Shown here piece after piece: positions 35,001 through 47,149 of a DNA stretch of 64,000 bases. Numbering within the stretch: position 1 is the first letter of the stretch; each line of letters begins with the position of its first letter. The translations under genes were made by a program, and so were the position numbers. The notes beneath the pieces were generated by a model that was not told the origin of the DNA, made no database searches, and was given only the letters and a program-made list of their open reading frames with translations. Source of the stretch: Phaseolus vulgaris (Eukaryota > Streptophyta > Magnoliopsida > Fabales > Fabaceae); the NCBI RefSeq assembly GCF_000499845.2, contig NC_023755.2, positions 4,578,087 to 4,642,086 on the forward strand. The letters run 5' to 3'.

Positions 35001-37188
35001 AAGGTGGCCAATGTAACCTTAAGGCTTGAAGGTGTGGGCTGAAAAAGCTTGGAGGGACAAGTTTATGTGGGTGGAATCCTCTGAATCATGATTAGTGTCT
35101 AGGGTGGAAAGAGTTTCATTGGAGTTTTCTGGCGAAGATTCCTCATTTAGGAACAACAAGAAGCATTTTTTGAGACATTTGTGACCAGGGAAGAACTTCT
35201 TGTCACAGTTGTAACATAGGTTGCGACTCGACATTTCTGTAATTGGGTGGATGATGTCGGTTGGGAATGGAAAGGTGGACCCGGGGAGGAAAATATGTGG
35301 GGATGGTAGGGGAAGAAGGGTGGAAGATCTTGTATAACGCTTTGAATCATTGAGTTTGGATTCCAACAGTTTTGCAATGCCCATAGTTTGGGTGATGGAG
35401 GTAGGTTTGAGAAAACCAACTCTCTTCAAATTTCTTGTATTGATATGAGTTGAATTGAACATATACACTTTTAAACTCTCGAACACAACATTATATGTGA
35501 ATGAAAACAACAATTCAAGGATCAAAGAGTGCTTAAACAATGAAAACGAAATTACATCAACAAAATAGAATGCTGAAAACAGAATTGGACTTCAAGGAAG
35601 CTTAAGGAAACATCAATGGAGACATAGCCGTCCAAATGATGTTCCAAACTCAATTAAAAGTGCTATCTCCTTGTGAACATCCATGGAACAAGATTACGAA
35701 ACAAAATTGAATCAAGAATACAAGGCACCGAACAGAATTGGAAGAAAAGGTAAATCTACCGATTGAAATCATCTAGGAACAAAATGCACCAATTGAAATT
35801 GAAGAACAAAGCCTAGAAACAAACTACCGAATGAAATTGAAGAAACAAGGTGAAGGAAGATGACTTATGTGGTTGTAGCTTGGTTGGAAGATGGACATGC
35901 CACTTGGATGATGAAAGGTCCAAGATAAGTGCAGATTTGGTGCCACTTGAATGCTTCCAATGCATCACAAGATGAGACTTAGCTAAGAGATCAAAATCTC
36001 ACACAACTCTCTCTCCAAATGAGTAGAGTTTCTCTATATCAATTATCCAATTCTGAAATTTACAAAGGCAGGCACCTTATTTATAGCCTAAGAGGTGTTG
36101 AAATGAAAAGCTAAATCAAATTCAAATTCCCCCCTAAATGACACTAAAATGGCGCCAACTAGAGCATGAGGAAGGTGTGACTTCCTTTCTAGTTTTGGCA
36201 CCTCCTATATTACACCTACACCCTCCCACTAAGTCACATGGACAATGTGACTCTCTCTAATACATTTACACCTATTTATTTAATATCCACACCACCTACA
36301 ACTATACAAGAGAAATAAGAAGAGTCATCATTTGACACTCTTTTCCCAAAGCTCTTGCCATGCTCCTAGTGATTCTTTGGGCTTGGGCCCCTTCTTGGGC
36401 TTGGGCGTCATGGGCTTGGGCGTCCTCTACTTGGTTTCCATCAGGTATAAAGTCTGAAATGAAACAATCGAGTATCATTTCTAGAGTAAGGTTCAAAATG
36501 TGATTGCACAATTTTTAAAAATCTTTTTGGCAATTTGTGATAGTGTTATTCTGTTGTAGTTTAAACAGTTCGGCTTGGTGGTTGACATACTTGGAGGGAC
36601 CAAAATGGAGTTCTAAGACACGACTGAATTGATGATTTTGATACATCCCCTTGAACGTGCTAAAAGCATTCCCACACATAAAAGCCCACCATGTGTAGGC
36701 GAGAGTCCCATGCAATATTGTAAAATTGGAAAAACTAATCAACCTAAAAAAGCCAATCTAGGGGGTTTGAACGTTCAAAAAGATAGTTGATTTTTTTGAG
36801 GACAGGGCATGGTGAGAACAATAGGAGGAAGAGACATAAAAAGTGGGAAAATTGACGTGGTAGTGTCGAAAACAGTTGAAGAAGTGTTTGAAACTGGAGG
36901 TGGAATGCGAGGTATGGTCTCTACCGCTAGGGGAATAGAGGATTTTGTTGTTTCATTTGGTGGAAGTATTATGGTAGGGATGGACGTTGATAGGTTATTA
37001 AGTGTGTGGGGAATGGTATCCTGTTTGGTTTCCAAGACTAGTTGGTGATTTTCTAAGGTCTGATAGAGGGTAAGATAGCCGTTTTCATGGTGGTCAACGG
37101 TGTTTTGGATTTGGGTTTGAAGGTTGGCTAGTTTGTCAAAAATGGATTGGAGGCTGTCATCTAGGTATTTGTTAGGTTTGTGAGACAT
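35001..37188 (-). pseudogene. Gypsy C gag, interrupted by a 999-bp insertion
   Basis: The start is MSHKPNKYLDDSLQSIFDKL (37188), followed by a Pro/Thr/Ser-rich segment. The capsid-like part at 36450-36742 reads AYTWWAFMCGN, LELHFGPSKYVNHQAELFKL, QNNTITNCQKDF. Coding then stops at the insertion 35435-36433 and resumes with LKPTSITQ...AKLLESKL. The zinc knuckle is at ~35210 (CYNCDKKFFPGHKC). Several stops are present besides the insertion. Confidence 0.75.
35435..36433 (-). mobile_element. Unclassified ~1-kb insertion, copy 2 (GAAAC/GAAAT duplication)
   Basis: A 999-bp block interrupts the Gypsy C gag. It is flanked by GAAAC (minus strand, 36434-36438) and GAAAT (35430-35434). Removing it with one flank keeps the host frame. 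On the minus strand it begins with a short repeat-rich coding tail (AQAHDAQAQEGAQAQ, then RITRSMARALG at ~36320-36375). It continues with a GGCTATAAATAAGG box near 36085 and a leader with CAAGTGGCA motifs (~35960, 35900). It ends near CAACTCATATCAATACAA. Layout, size and motifs match 9119-10114 in the opposite orientation, though overall identity is low. Confidence 0.6.
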
Positions 37189-37200
37189 GAAGAAAGTTCA

Positions 37201-37214
37201 ATGAAAGCACCAAA
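37201..37214 (-). other. Probable primer binding site of Gypsy C
   Basis: On the minus strand TTTGGTGCTTTCAT follows the 5' LTR by one base and precedes the gag start at 37188. The position is right for a primer site; I have not assigned the tRNA. Confidence 0.45.
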
Positions 37215-37215
37215 T

Positions 37216-37548
37216 TGATGGGGTGTTGGGTAGGGGAAAATAAGAACCATAATAAAAGGGGTAAAACGACAATATTGGATAGGAAAAATGGATATAATTC
37301 TCAAATTCTAAGCTATGTTCTAAAAAAATGAAATTACAATTCCTCCATTTTCCTCTTGTAACTGGGGCTTATAAGAGCCCTTTGATTTGTTATCCAACAA
37401 ACCTGACTAATTGGTATACTTTAACTGAAAAAGCATAACAGAAGAGATCTACACAATATTTTAAAACAAATCAAAATAACCTAAGAAAGTTATAGAGATA
37501 ATTCTTTAGCCAAGTGGGTCTGGATACCCTTCTAGTGGACCTTGTACA
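37216..37548 (-). repeat. 5' LTR of Gypsy C
   Basis: A 333-bp partner of 33224-33557. It is bounded on the minus strand by TGTACAAGG and CCCCATCA. Confidence 0.75.
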
Positions 37549-38042
37549 TATGAGCCCACTATCAGAATGCTTGGAAAAAAAATGTGATTTATAAAAAATA
37601 TTATATTTTTCCTTCATGTAAAGTGTTCTTATCCAATACCATGTACAACAGGTCATGGTGTGTATGAACTCCCTCATCAGCTTCTCACCACCTGATATCT
37701 TAGTCTATGTGACTTAGATCATTAGTGAAGTTAGACAATCTTTGTTAAACATAGGGTTTTTATACTTAATGTACCATCAAACAACAACTAATACATTATA
37801 CCAAATGTATGACATCAAATTTATACAATTTTTATCATTCACATTCAATACAAACCTAATCACTTCACAAATCAATTGAATATATAACTAATATGTTCTT
37901 TACATTTTGATAAATTAAATTTACTTATTTTAAACACTTATGTTGCATGAAGTGATTAAAATATTGACACTAGAAAGTTGTAATCACTTATAATTAACAA
38001 AATCATAAATCTCGAAAATATTTAATTCAATTGCACGAAGCT

Positions 38043-38330
38043 GGGGCTTAAGCCAAGGAAAAATTTTGGTGAGCGGATTTGAGATTGAGAGAAGCCTAAA
38101 AACTATAGCTAAAATTTGCTTTGTGCAAGGAAATTTCGTTGAGCAAATGTGAGGCTGAGAGCACCCCAAACTCTACATGTAAATTCGCTTATGCGCATGG
38201 GAAAAGCATTGAGCAGACAAAGAAAATGCTTAAGCACAATGACCAAGTGTTGAGCGGATTTGGGACAAAGAGCATTGCAAAACCTACACCCAATCTACTG
38301 AGCGCAGGGGGGCTACGCTGAGCACATAAC
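38043..38330. repeat. Degenerate ~70-bp tandem repeat
   Basis: Units of the form GCTT(A/T)(A/T)GC-CAAGGAAAA...TTGAGCGGATTTGAG...GAGAGCA...AAACTCTAC repeat about four times with many changes. The TGAGCG and GCTTAAGC words recur. A similar GCTTAAGCGAG palindrome occurs at 44000-44010. The origin is unknown; it could be an LTR fragment. Confidence 0.5.
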
Positions 38331-39043
38331 TTGACGCTTATGTTAGCTTCCCTCTAAATTGCCCGTGTTCCAAGCAACCATCCAAAATATTCTCTTTTAA
38401 GTTAAGAAAAGTTACAAAATTTGGGGATCTAGTGCAACTTATCCAAACATAACCGAATTTTAGTATGTTATAGAACAAGTTGAGATGATCACTTTTTTCA
38501 ATTGATCCTACTAAAATTGATGACAAAAACATAGAGAAAAACATAGAACAACAATTCTTTAGAGTAAATACTTACTCTATTTGAAAATCTAACTAGTCAA
38601 AATTGATTATTGACTTCTTAATTACTACGAGATAGGATCAAATTCTAAAATAAATGGCGTATGGAAAGAAAAAAAATAAAGAAAAAGTTAGAGAAAAAAA
38701 AGAAAGTGGAAGAGAGAGAAAGAAAATGACCTAATTTCTTTTGTTACAAATGTTAAAAAACTCATCAAACTTTAGATTATATCTTCTAAACAAATCTTTC
38801 TACAATATGAACTCATTATACTCAACCATTACACTAATCCATGTAGTTAATTATTTTTTATTTATATATTATAATTTAATCATATTTATTAATAAGTGAT
38901 ATCTATATCTCATTTAAAAAAAAGTCAAATTACTACTACAACCTCAAATCATGGATAAGCCATTAACTGATTCTATAATCCTTTTTTTCTTTTTCTTATG
39001 ACGTCAAGTTTCATCTTATTTTGTTGTGATTCCATGTTTTTTT

Positions 39044-39046
<3 letters not shown>

Positions 39047-39123
<77 letters not shown>
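39047..39123. repeat. (TC)n(TA)n compound microsatellite
   Basis: About 14 TC units are followed by about 24 TA units without interruption. Confidence 0.95.
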
Positions 39124-39126
<3 letters not shown>

Positions 39127-40009
39127 CCTTAGCCAACATTTCACTTTCTTAACCAATATGATTACATCAGGTGTTTCTGAGCATGCATTCAATTTCATGC
39201 CATGCATTTTGCTACAAGCAAAGGATCCATGGCAGTCTAGTTTGACTATATTTTGGATAATGGATATACTTTGACTGTTAGAATTTCTAAAAGAGATAGA
39301 TATACATATAAGACAATGTAGAAGATTAAGATATTTGAAATATTTTACAAACCATATCATTAAAATTGATTTTTCTTAGTGCCGCCCTCTATTCTTTTTT
39401 TTCCCAATGTCATGTCTTGATGAACATTTATTATGATTATCTTAAAGCATTTGTAATATATATGTACAACACATGAATACAAGAATTATATAAACAACAC
39501 GTGTACACATTTCAATCGCGTATGAGTTAAATACTACTCTTATTTTATGTTTTTTTTTTTTTTTTTATGTTTTTACTTTCTAGAGGTTTCTTTCTTCTTC
39601 TCTTAAAGCATGAGAGATAATTCCATTTGAGATGGATAAAATTATTATAAATTATAAAAAATTCTTCTAGTAAAGTTGCATACTCCAAATTTGAATTAAA
39701 AAATATCGATTAACTTGGAACAAATTGTAAATTAGTAAAATTAATTTAAGTAATTTATGGTGAGTGGTTTATGAAAACAATGGTGTAGTTGGTCTTTGAA
39801 TGATTAAACTAATGTATCTAACCACGTTATCTACACGGACGCAAGTTGGATAGAAAAATAGGGATTTGATGTGTACTATGTTTATAAAGTCGTACACTAA
39901 TTCAATTTTGTTTTCTCCTTTATCAATTTACGCCAAATAACATATACTATATGACTTTTTTTTTTTTTTTTTTGTGTATTTCACTAAAAATCTTATTAAA
40001 TAAAAACAA

Positions 40010-40288
40010 ATTTTAGAGGAAAAAAAATTAGTTACTATATTAAATAAGTTAGATACGATTGTATAAACTAAAAAACTATTGGTATCTAGAGTAGTTTTTA
40101 ATATTATAATTTAGTTTTTAAATTGATATCTAACATTAGTTATTGATGTTTTAGCTACTAACTATTTAGATTTTAAATTAGTTAATATAAAGATTAATTT
40201 AGAATCTAAAATAATTAGTAGCTAAAACTTAATGTTAGATATTGTTTTACAAACTAGTATATAAATTTTTATTGATAATAGAAACTAG
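40010..40288. mobile_element. Diverged foldback MITE, broken by CACTA-2
   Basis: It shares the wording of the 125-505 family (TTAGTTACTATATTAAAT, TTGATATCTAAC, TTAGCTACTAACTATTTAG, GATAATAGAAACTA) and is partly self-complementary. It stops at AGAAACTAG where CACTA-2 begins. The rest of its right arm was not found. Confidence 0.5.
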
Positions 40289-43200
40289 CACTAGTGTAGA
40301 AAAGTCCATTCACGAAAGTCTATACACACCAGTTCAATGTCAAACATTGTCCATCAAAACACGCTGACATTTTTGAAATTAAAACGAAGTATAAACGATA
40401 GTTGAGGGTAAAATCGCTGTATATTTCGATAACTGAACTCATAGACGACGATTTTTTATGAGAACCACCGAGTATAACATATACACGGTTTTAATAAAAT
40501 CGTTATAAATTTGTTCAAATTTAGGGATAGACGATAATTTTGAGTAAGAACCGCCATCTATGTTGAAATTATTTACCCTAAACTCTAGTCCGTGACACTT
40601 ACACTCACTCTTTCATTCACTCTCGCAACACTCTTTCATTTACTTTCGCCACACTTCGTCATCCTTTCTTCTCTTTGCCATAAGTTCTTCCACCATTGTT
40701 CCTCCATTGCATCTCTTTCTTCTTCCACCATTGTTCCTCCACACTCATTGCTTCTTGGGTAATCTTTTAGTTTTTTTTATAGGTTATCTTGTGCTGCCCT
40801 TCAATGCTTTTTGCCTTGCCGCTACTACAACACTTATTCATCTCTGTATTGTTGCGCTTTGCCACCACTATTGCTGTCACCGTCGTCGCTTGATAGTTTT
40901 TTCTTTGCCGTCGTAGTCAGCATTGCTGCTGTCGCTGCCCACCACCATAAGGTTGCTGACTTAATTTCTTTTATTATTTTGTCCATATTTTATATGATTT
41001 TTTAACATGTTAATTTGTATTTTTAATTTATGTTTTTTTTCATGAGTTAATTTTTAGGTTATGTTAGAATAGAATTATTAATTAGTTAGATTCTAATTAG
41101 AGTAATATTATTTTATAAATAATTTAATGATTTATGATTAATATTATTTATTGAATTGCATGTATGATTAAATTTGTTAATTTTATATTGCATGTATATT
41201 TATAATTCTTTGATACATATTGGTATTGAGTCCCGGGGTGTTCGATCCTCGACAATTGTTTCCCGTTTGAGATTTAATACATGTATTTGTCTACTACTCC
41301 TCCCATTGTAATTTTTTTAAAACCCTTTTTAAAAAATAGAGGAGGTTATAGTGACAATAATTGTATTGAGTCTTGAATTGTCCAAGTGGGCAATTTGAGA
41401 AGAGCAATCACTTTTTATTAGTTCATTAGTATGTAGCTTGTGATTGACATGTCATATATTTTATGTAATATTGGTTCATAACATTTCGTGTTGTTCTTTG
41501 GGTGCATATTTGATTGTGGAGATTTCGTGTCACCATTTTCATTTCGTACCACCTGAAGACCATTGCGAAAAGCTGTCAATTTTTTGTTAAATATAAAGAA
41601 TATTGATTAAAATGTATGTACTATTGAATTATAATAAAAATGAATCTTCTCGAATAGGATAGGTTCATACCTATAATAAAAATGTGAGATTTCACACACA
41701 TTAGTGAACACCTCAATGACCATTACAAATCATAATGGATCGATATTGGATTAACTCAATTCGCATAAGTGACGAGTACGCAATGTTAAGATTGACGAAT
41801 TTGAAGGCAATAAATGGATGTACTAATAAAAGTTTCACGAAATTGCTTTAGTTGTTGAAGGAGATGATTCCAAAGGGAAATACTCTACCTAATCATAATT
41901 ATGAGGCCAAAAAGATTGATGAGTGTACACATGCATGTCCTAATGATTGTATATTATACAGGAAGGATTTTGAATTGTTGAAAAATTGTCCGAGGTGAGG
42001 GTTATCACGTTATAAGTTGAAACAAAAAGACGATGATACTATTGAAGAGATGGAAAAACATGGACCGCTAATGAAGGTTGTGTGGTATCTTCCCATCATT
42101 CCAAGGATGAAGCATTTGTTTGAAACTCAAATGATGTTTGGCATGCAGATGAGAGAAAATATGATGGCATGTACCGCCATCCAACTGATTCTATTCAATG
42201 GAAGAAATTTGATGACGAGTTTGGTAAAGAGTCAAGAAATATTCGACTTGGTTTAATTACAAAATGAATGGATCTGTTTGGTAATATGAGTACAAATCAC
42301 AATTTATGGTCTATTTTACTAGTTATTTACAACTTACCTCTTGGATTGTGCATGATGCAAAAGTACATGATGTTTTTTATGATGATATCCAATCCAAGAC
42401 AACCAGGAAATGACATAAATGTTTATCTATGTCCCATGATTGAAGATTTAAAGTTAATGTGGGATCAGGGTGTTGAAATATTTAACAAATTTGCTAATGA
42501 AACTATGCATGCCATGTTATTTTGCACCATCAATGACTTTCCAGCATATGGTAACTTATCAGAGTATAATGTTAAGGGTTATAAAGGATGTCTAATATGT
42601 GAAGAAGACATCGCTTCTCAACAATTGAAACATGTAAGGAAGATAATATATCTTCGACATTAAAGATTTGTTAGAAGTCATCATCCTTACCAGAGGTTGA
42701 AAAAAAGCCTTTAATGTTCATCAAGAGACTGGCAGTCCACCAAATCCATTAAATGATGTTTAGGTTTATGAAAAGGTAAATAACATAGACCACACATTCG
42801 ATAAGTCGGAAAAGAAGTCATATGTGACAAACATATGGAAGAAAAAATCAATCTTCTTTGATCTTCCGCATTGGTCGAAATCAGACATTGTATCAATGTA
42901 ATGCATGTTGAGAAGAATGTGTGTGATAGTTTAATTGGTACACTTTTTAACATTAACGGGAAGACGAAGGATGGTATGAATGCTCTTCTAGATTTGATTG
43001 AGATGAACATACGAGGTGAGTTGGTATCAATACAACTGGGTAAGCGTACATATTTTCCCCCAGTCTATTACACTATGTCAAAAGATGAAAAAAATAAGTT
43101 TTTGTCAATGTCTAAAGGGTGTGAAAGGGCCACAAGGACATTCCTCAAATGTGAAAAGCCTAGTATCAATACAAGATTTGAATCTAATTGGGTTGAAGTC

Positions 43201-43482
43201 TCATGATTATCACATCTTGATGTCACAGTTTCTATCGGTAGCTATTCGTGGGATTTTACCAAAAAATGTTAGACATACTATAAATCGTTTGTGCTCATTC
43301 TTCTCTTCCATTTGTTGTAAAGTCATTGATCGAGTAAAGCAAGATGAACTTAAAGATGAAATTGTTGTTATCTTGTGTGAATTGGAGATGTTTTATCCTC
43401 CATCCTTTTTTGACATCATGGTTAATCTAGTTATGCATCTGGTAAGAGAGGTTAGATTGTGTGGATTAGTGTACTTAAAATG
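40289..43482 (+). mobile_element. Truncated CACTA transposon, CACTA-2
   Basis: The left terminus CACTAGTGTAGAAAAG is followed by a subterminal region with repeated CGAT and ACCGCC-type words. A leader-like segment with duplicated CTTCCACCATTGTTCCTCCA (40687, 40721) comes next, then a decayed TNP2 gene. The sequence homologous to CACTA-1 ends abruptly at about 43482, and no right terminus or companion gene is visible. Confidence 0.7.
41735..43482 (+). pseudogene. CACTA-2 TNP2-type transposase, deleted
   Basis: The start MDRYWINSIRISDEYA is like CACTA-1, but after 16 codons it jumps to L-R-L-T-N-L-K-A-I-N-G. About 145 codons of the N-terminal domain are missing. Readable blocks follow in several frames: CPNDCILYRKDFELLK (41939), GLSRYKLKQKDDDTIEEM (41999), KVVWYLPIIPRMKHLF, MDLFGNMSTNHNLW (42268), NDINVYLCPMIEDLK, CLICEED, VMHVEKNVCDSLIGTL (42898) and KSHDYHILMSQFL, ending at VREVRLCG. 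Stops and shifts are frequent. It is older than CACTA-1 or under no constraint. Confidence 0.8.
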
Positions 43483-45000
43483 GGTGTATAAAAAAACTTT
43501 TTATGATTACGAACAAATGTTATAAAGAAATTAACATTTCAAATCTATTTATAGCATTCAAATATGTTAAGCATTATCATTTAAGTCAGATGCTTAGAAG
43601 TACTTTCCAATCAAATCTAAGGATCAAAATTGTTAATAAAGATTCAATCTTTAAGAATAAAATGATAATACCAGTCATCAAGAACAAAATATTATAAATA
43701 AATATCACCTCAATACATAAGAGTTTGAACAGGTTACTTCCAATCCCAAGGGGAACACTTAACCATATTGGCCATTACAAGCATGGAAAGTAAGAAAAGA
43801 AGATCCATGGTATTTTCCTTGGTAGTTGGCTCCTCTAGGGTTTTTATCTCTCAATATCCTCCCAATTATGTTTAGGGTTATGCTTTACGTCTTCTATTTA
43901 ACCTAATTGGGCTTGGGTTAAGTGACATCTCGCTCAAGAAAAATATTGCTTGCTTAAGTGAGTTTCATGAGAAAAAACCCAACTTCACTAGAGTGAACTC
44001 GCTTAAGCGAGTCTTGCGTAAGTTCCTCTCGAGTGATCTTGCCTAGGCGAGTTTAGTCAAGTTTTCAATGTCCCAACTTTTTTCTTTTCATCTTGTCTTT
44101 AACTTGTCCATTCTCCTTTAGCCCTTTTATCTCCATCTTCCCCTAGAACCCTGAAATTAACACAAATTTGGGAAAAAATCGTTCATATTCATCTTATAAT
44201 CCAAAAATATATAAAAAGGTTCAAATTCCTAAATTAGAGGTTGAATTATAACTATATTATCAATTAAAGTCCATAAGTGCCTATCTTTTCGCATGAAATA
44301 TTATTGAATTATGGTACTTATCAAACCCAGAAAAAACAAAGTGAAACCCTGAAAAAGTGAAATAAAGCCTAGAAAAATGATAACCTTCGAAAACTTAACA
44401 ATCTATGAACATCCAATAAAAGAGACAAAAATGGAACAGAAGAGTGAAGATAACTAAACATGAACAAATGGTAGAACAATAGGGAGTGAGCAAAGTTAGT
44501 GAAAAATTTGGGCGTACCTAGAAAGGAAAACCCGACAAACCATGAAATCACAGAAGAAGCTTTCATCAGAAATGAAGAAATGAAAGCTCTTATTGAGCAT
44601 TTTGAAACAACACAAAAGGAAATTTGGAACAAGAATTATAATTGCTACAACGACGAACCAACCCTACTTAGTCATGTGGAAAGGTACCTGAAAAGACATG
44701 ACAATTTGAGGGGTTTCTATATGAAACATGACGCTTGGTAGCCCCAATAGAAGCTTATAAAAGTACCACTTGTTAAGTATTTTGGCCTTGTTAGACTTAA
44801 GGCTGAAGGTGTTTTACCATAATGGGGGCCTCAAAAGCCTTTATTCCTACCTCGGCTCAGGGATGAGGACTTATGTTCTGCTATATCAAGTCAATCGAGT
44901 ATAGACTAAGAATGAAACATGGCTCAACCCTTCATGATGTAACAAAATTAAGGGTCAATGCCTGCAATTGGACTTGAAACTTGGAATCCTCATTATAGAG
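43483..45000. other. Spacer; possible LTR debris and an unassigned 80-codon frame
   Basis: CTCGCTTAAGCGAG-like palindromes at 43930-44050 resemble legume LTR fragments. An open frame at 44499-44741 (+, MKNLGVPRKENPTNH...) is Glu/Lys/Asn-rich and has no recognised domain. Its continuation (VKYFGL, EGVLP, GPQKPLF) is interrupted by stops, so it looks like a pseudogene fragment of unknown type. Confidence 0.4.
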
Positions 45001-46356
45001 TGTTAGAATATATGGCTTTAAACTAGAGGGGGGGTGAATTGTTTAAAGAGAGTTTTCGCAACTTTTTCAGCCTTGAATGAAATAACTTCGAGAAAACCTT
45101 GATTAAGAAATCAGTTTTTCAAAACATAAAGCAAAGGCACAACACTAGTAAAAACAATCGGTTGTTTTACCGAAACAATCGATTGTTTATACCAGTTAAC
45201 AAATAAAAAAACTGTTAGGGATAGAGAGATTGCACGCAGATGTTTATACTGGTTCACTCCAAATCCAGAGCTACATCCAGTCTTCTCAGAAACCCTGAGG
45301 AAATCCACTAAGCAACCACAACTTGATCACTTACACCACAACCAAGAAAGTGACCTTGAACACCTCAAGACACACACTCTTCTTGGCCAACACACCAACA
45401 CTAAGATTGCTGATCTTGATCCCCTCAAGAACACACAGCCAATCTCAGCAAACACAGAAACGAAACTTGTTCAGTAACGTACAAGGATTACAATTGTTAC
45501 AGAAGATAATCTGAAATCAATACAAGCAGAATCCTATTCCACACACTTTGATCAATCACAAACTCTTAGCAATCTCAACTCTTTGAAAAACTCTTATTCA
45601 AAAACTTGTTACTCAAATCTGTTTTTCTGAATATATTCAAATCTGTTGATCTTGATCCCCTCAAGAGCACACAACCAATCTCAGCAAACACAGAAACAAA
45701 ACTTGTTTAGCAGCGTACAAGGATTACACTTGTTACAGAAGATAATCTGAAATCAATACAAGCAGAATCCTATTCCACACACTTTGATCAATCACAAACT
45801 CTTAGCAATCTCAACTCTTTGAAAAACTCTTATTCAAAAACTTGTTACTCAAATCTGTTTTTCTGAATATATTCAAAGATGTTGTTTGTTATCAAATCTT
45901 AACAAACTCTTTTATTGCATTTAATGATTGGTCAAAGCATTTAAAGACTGAAGCGTAAGGAGTTAAATCATTTAAAGCTCAGTCAAAGATAAAACAGTTT
46001 TTTTGTTATGGTCCCAAAACAAACAATCGGTTGTTTCCTCGAATCAATCGGTTGTTTTGGTTCTAACAGTTCAACCACTTGAAAAACAATTTTCAATCTT
46101 TTCTCAAAACATCTAAGTATAAACAATCGGTTGTTTCGACAAAACAATCGGTTGTTTTAACTTAGTTTGAAAAACATTTTTCTTTCAAAAAGATTGAGAA
46201 TGTCTATGTTTTAAATTCGATCAAGGGGTGAATTACAACACTCAAACTACCCCAGAACTAAACTAAAACAGCACAGCAACAACAAGCACAGCCAAGGCTT
46301 CAACATCTTTCAAAGGGTTTGGATTCTTCAAAGCTTGAACACCACTTGGTTTAACA
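45001..46356. repeat. Solo LTR, Sirevirus-like, younger copy
   Basis: It begins TGTTAGAATATATGG and ends TTTAACA, with perfect TAGAG duplications at 44996-45000 and 46357-46361. It contains GGTTCACTC, AGAGCTACATCCAGTC and several AAACAATCGGTTGTTT palindromes. A 236-bp tandem duplication (45411-45646, 45647-45882) lengthens it. There is no internal element sequence, so it formed by LTR-LTR recombination. Confidence 0.85.
45411..45882. repeat. 236-bp tandem duplication within the solo LTR
   Basis: TGATCTTGATCCCCTCAAGA and the following 216 bp recur with few changes starting at 45647. The central parts are identical over long stretches, so the duplication is recent relative to the LTR. Confidence 0.85.
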
Positions 46357-47089
46357 TAGAGGACAAACCATCCCATAACCAAATTTTTGATCACTTTTAG
46401 ACCAATCTATACGAATCTAGAAACACACTACATGAATTTCGGGAAGGTATTCTATTACTAAAGTTACAAGATCAATAAAGTCGAAAAAAACACCAATTGT
46501 CTAGTACTCTACAAGTTCGAGTACCTAAGGACTTCTTCCAAGAACTCTCAAAATGATCTCCCTATAAATATCAGATCACTCCAAGCAAAGAAAAACACAC
46601 TCCAAGCAAAGAAAAACATACTCAAATGCTATAATTTGATGTCTCTTAAATTTTGAACCAGAACAATTATTTTTCAAATACTTCAACATTTTAATAATAT
46701 TTTTAATTTTTATTTTTAGGATTAAAGGTCACATGAATAGTTTTTTTTTAAGAATTATGTGATGTTAGTAATTTTATTATTGTATAATGTTTTGGATTTC
46801 GATAATTGTTGGAATTATTATGTTTTAGTTTCTATTACTTATGAATTGTTTATTTTTTAATATATTATAATTATGACCTGTTTACTTGTATTCATTTTAA
46901 CATTTAAAAAGTATCACGTGTCTATAATTATGACATTTAAAAATAATTTAGTCACATTGAAATTATTATTTTTTAAAAGTAAAAAATAAAAATTAGTGAT
47001 CAAACTAATTGGTTTGGTTGTGACAAAAAGTTTTGCCACTAATGTCATTGACTATAAAATCTAAATGTACCATTAAATTGTCACCACAG

Positions 47090-47149
<60 letters not shown>

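Larger units (their letters stand above)
33224..37548 (-). mobile_element. Gypsy element C, internally deleted
   Basis: A minus-strand Gypsy retrotransposon with ~333-bp LTRs at 37216-37548 (5') and 33224-33557 (3'). Gag (broken by a 999-bp insertion), a protease relic and RT follow the 5' LTR. RT stops abruptly against the 3' LTR, so RNase H and integrase are deleted. RT is also partly duplicated in tandem. No convincing target duplication remains. Confidence 0.8.
37549..40009. other. AT-rich spacer with a degenerate repeat and a microsatellite
   Basis: No gene was recognised. It contains the 38043-38330 degenerate repeat and the CT/TA microsatellite at 39047-39123. Poly-T runs lie near 39550 and 39960. 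Confidence 0.5.

Noticed and set aside
39016..39360. Open frames rich in Tyr-Ile or Arg-Glu across the microsatellite
   Set aside because: They are translations of the (TC)n(TA)n repeat.
40707..41005. Leu/His-rich frames near 40.7-41.0 kb
   Set aside because: They lie in the CACTA-2 leader, which contains CTTCCACCATTG repeats. No conserved protein pattern.
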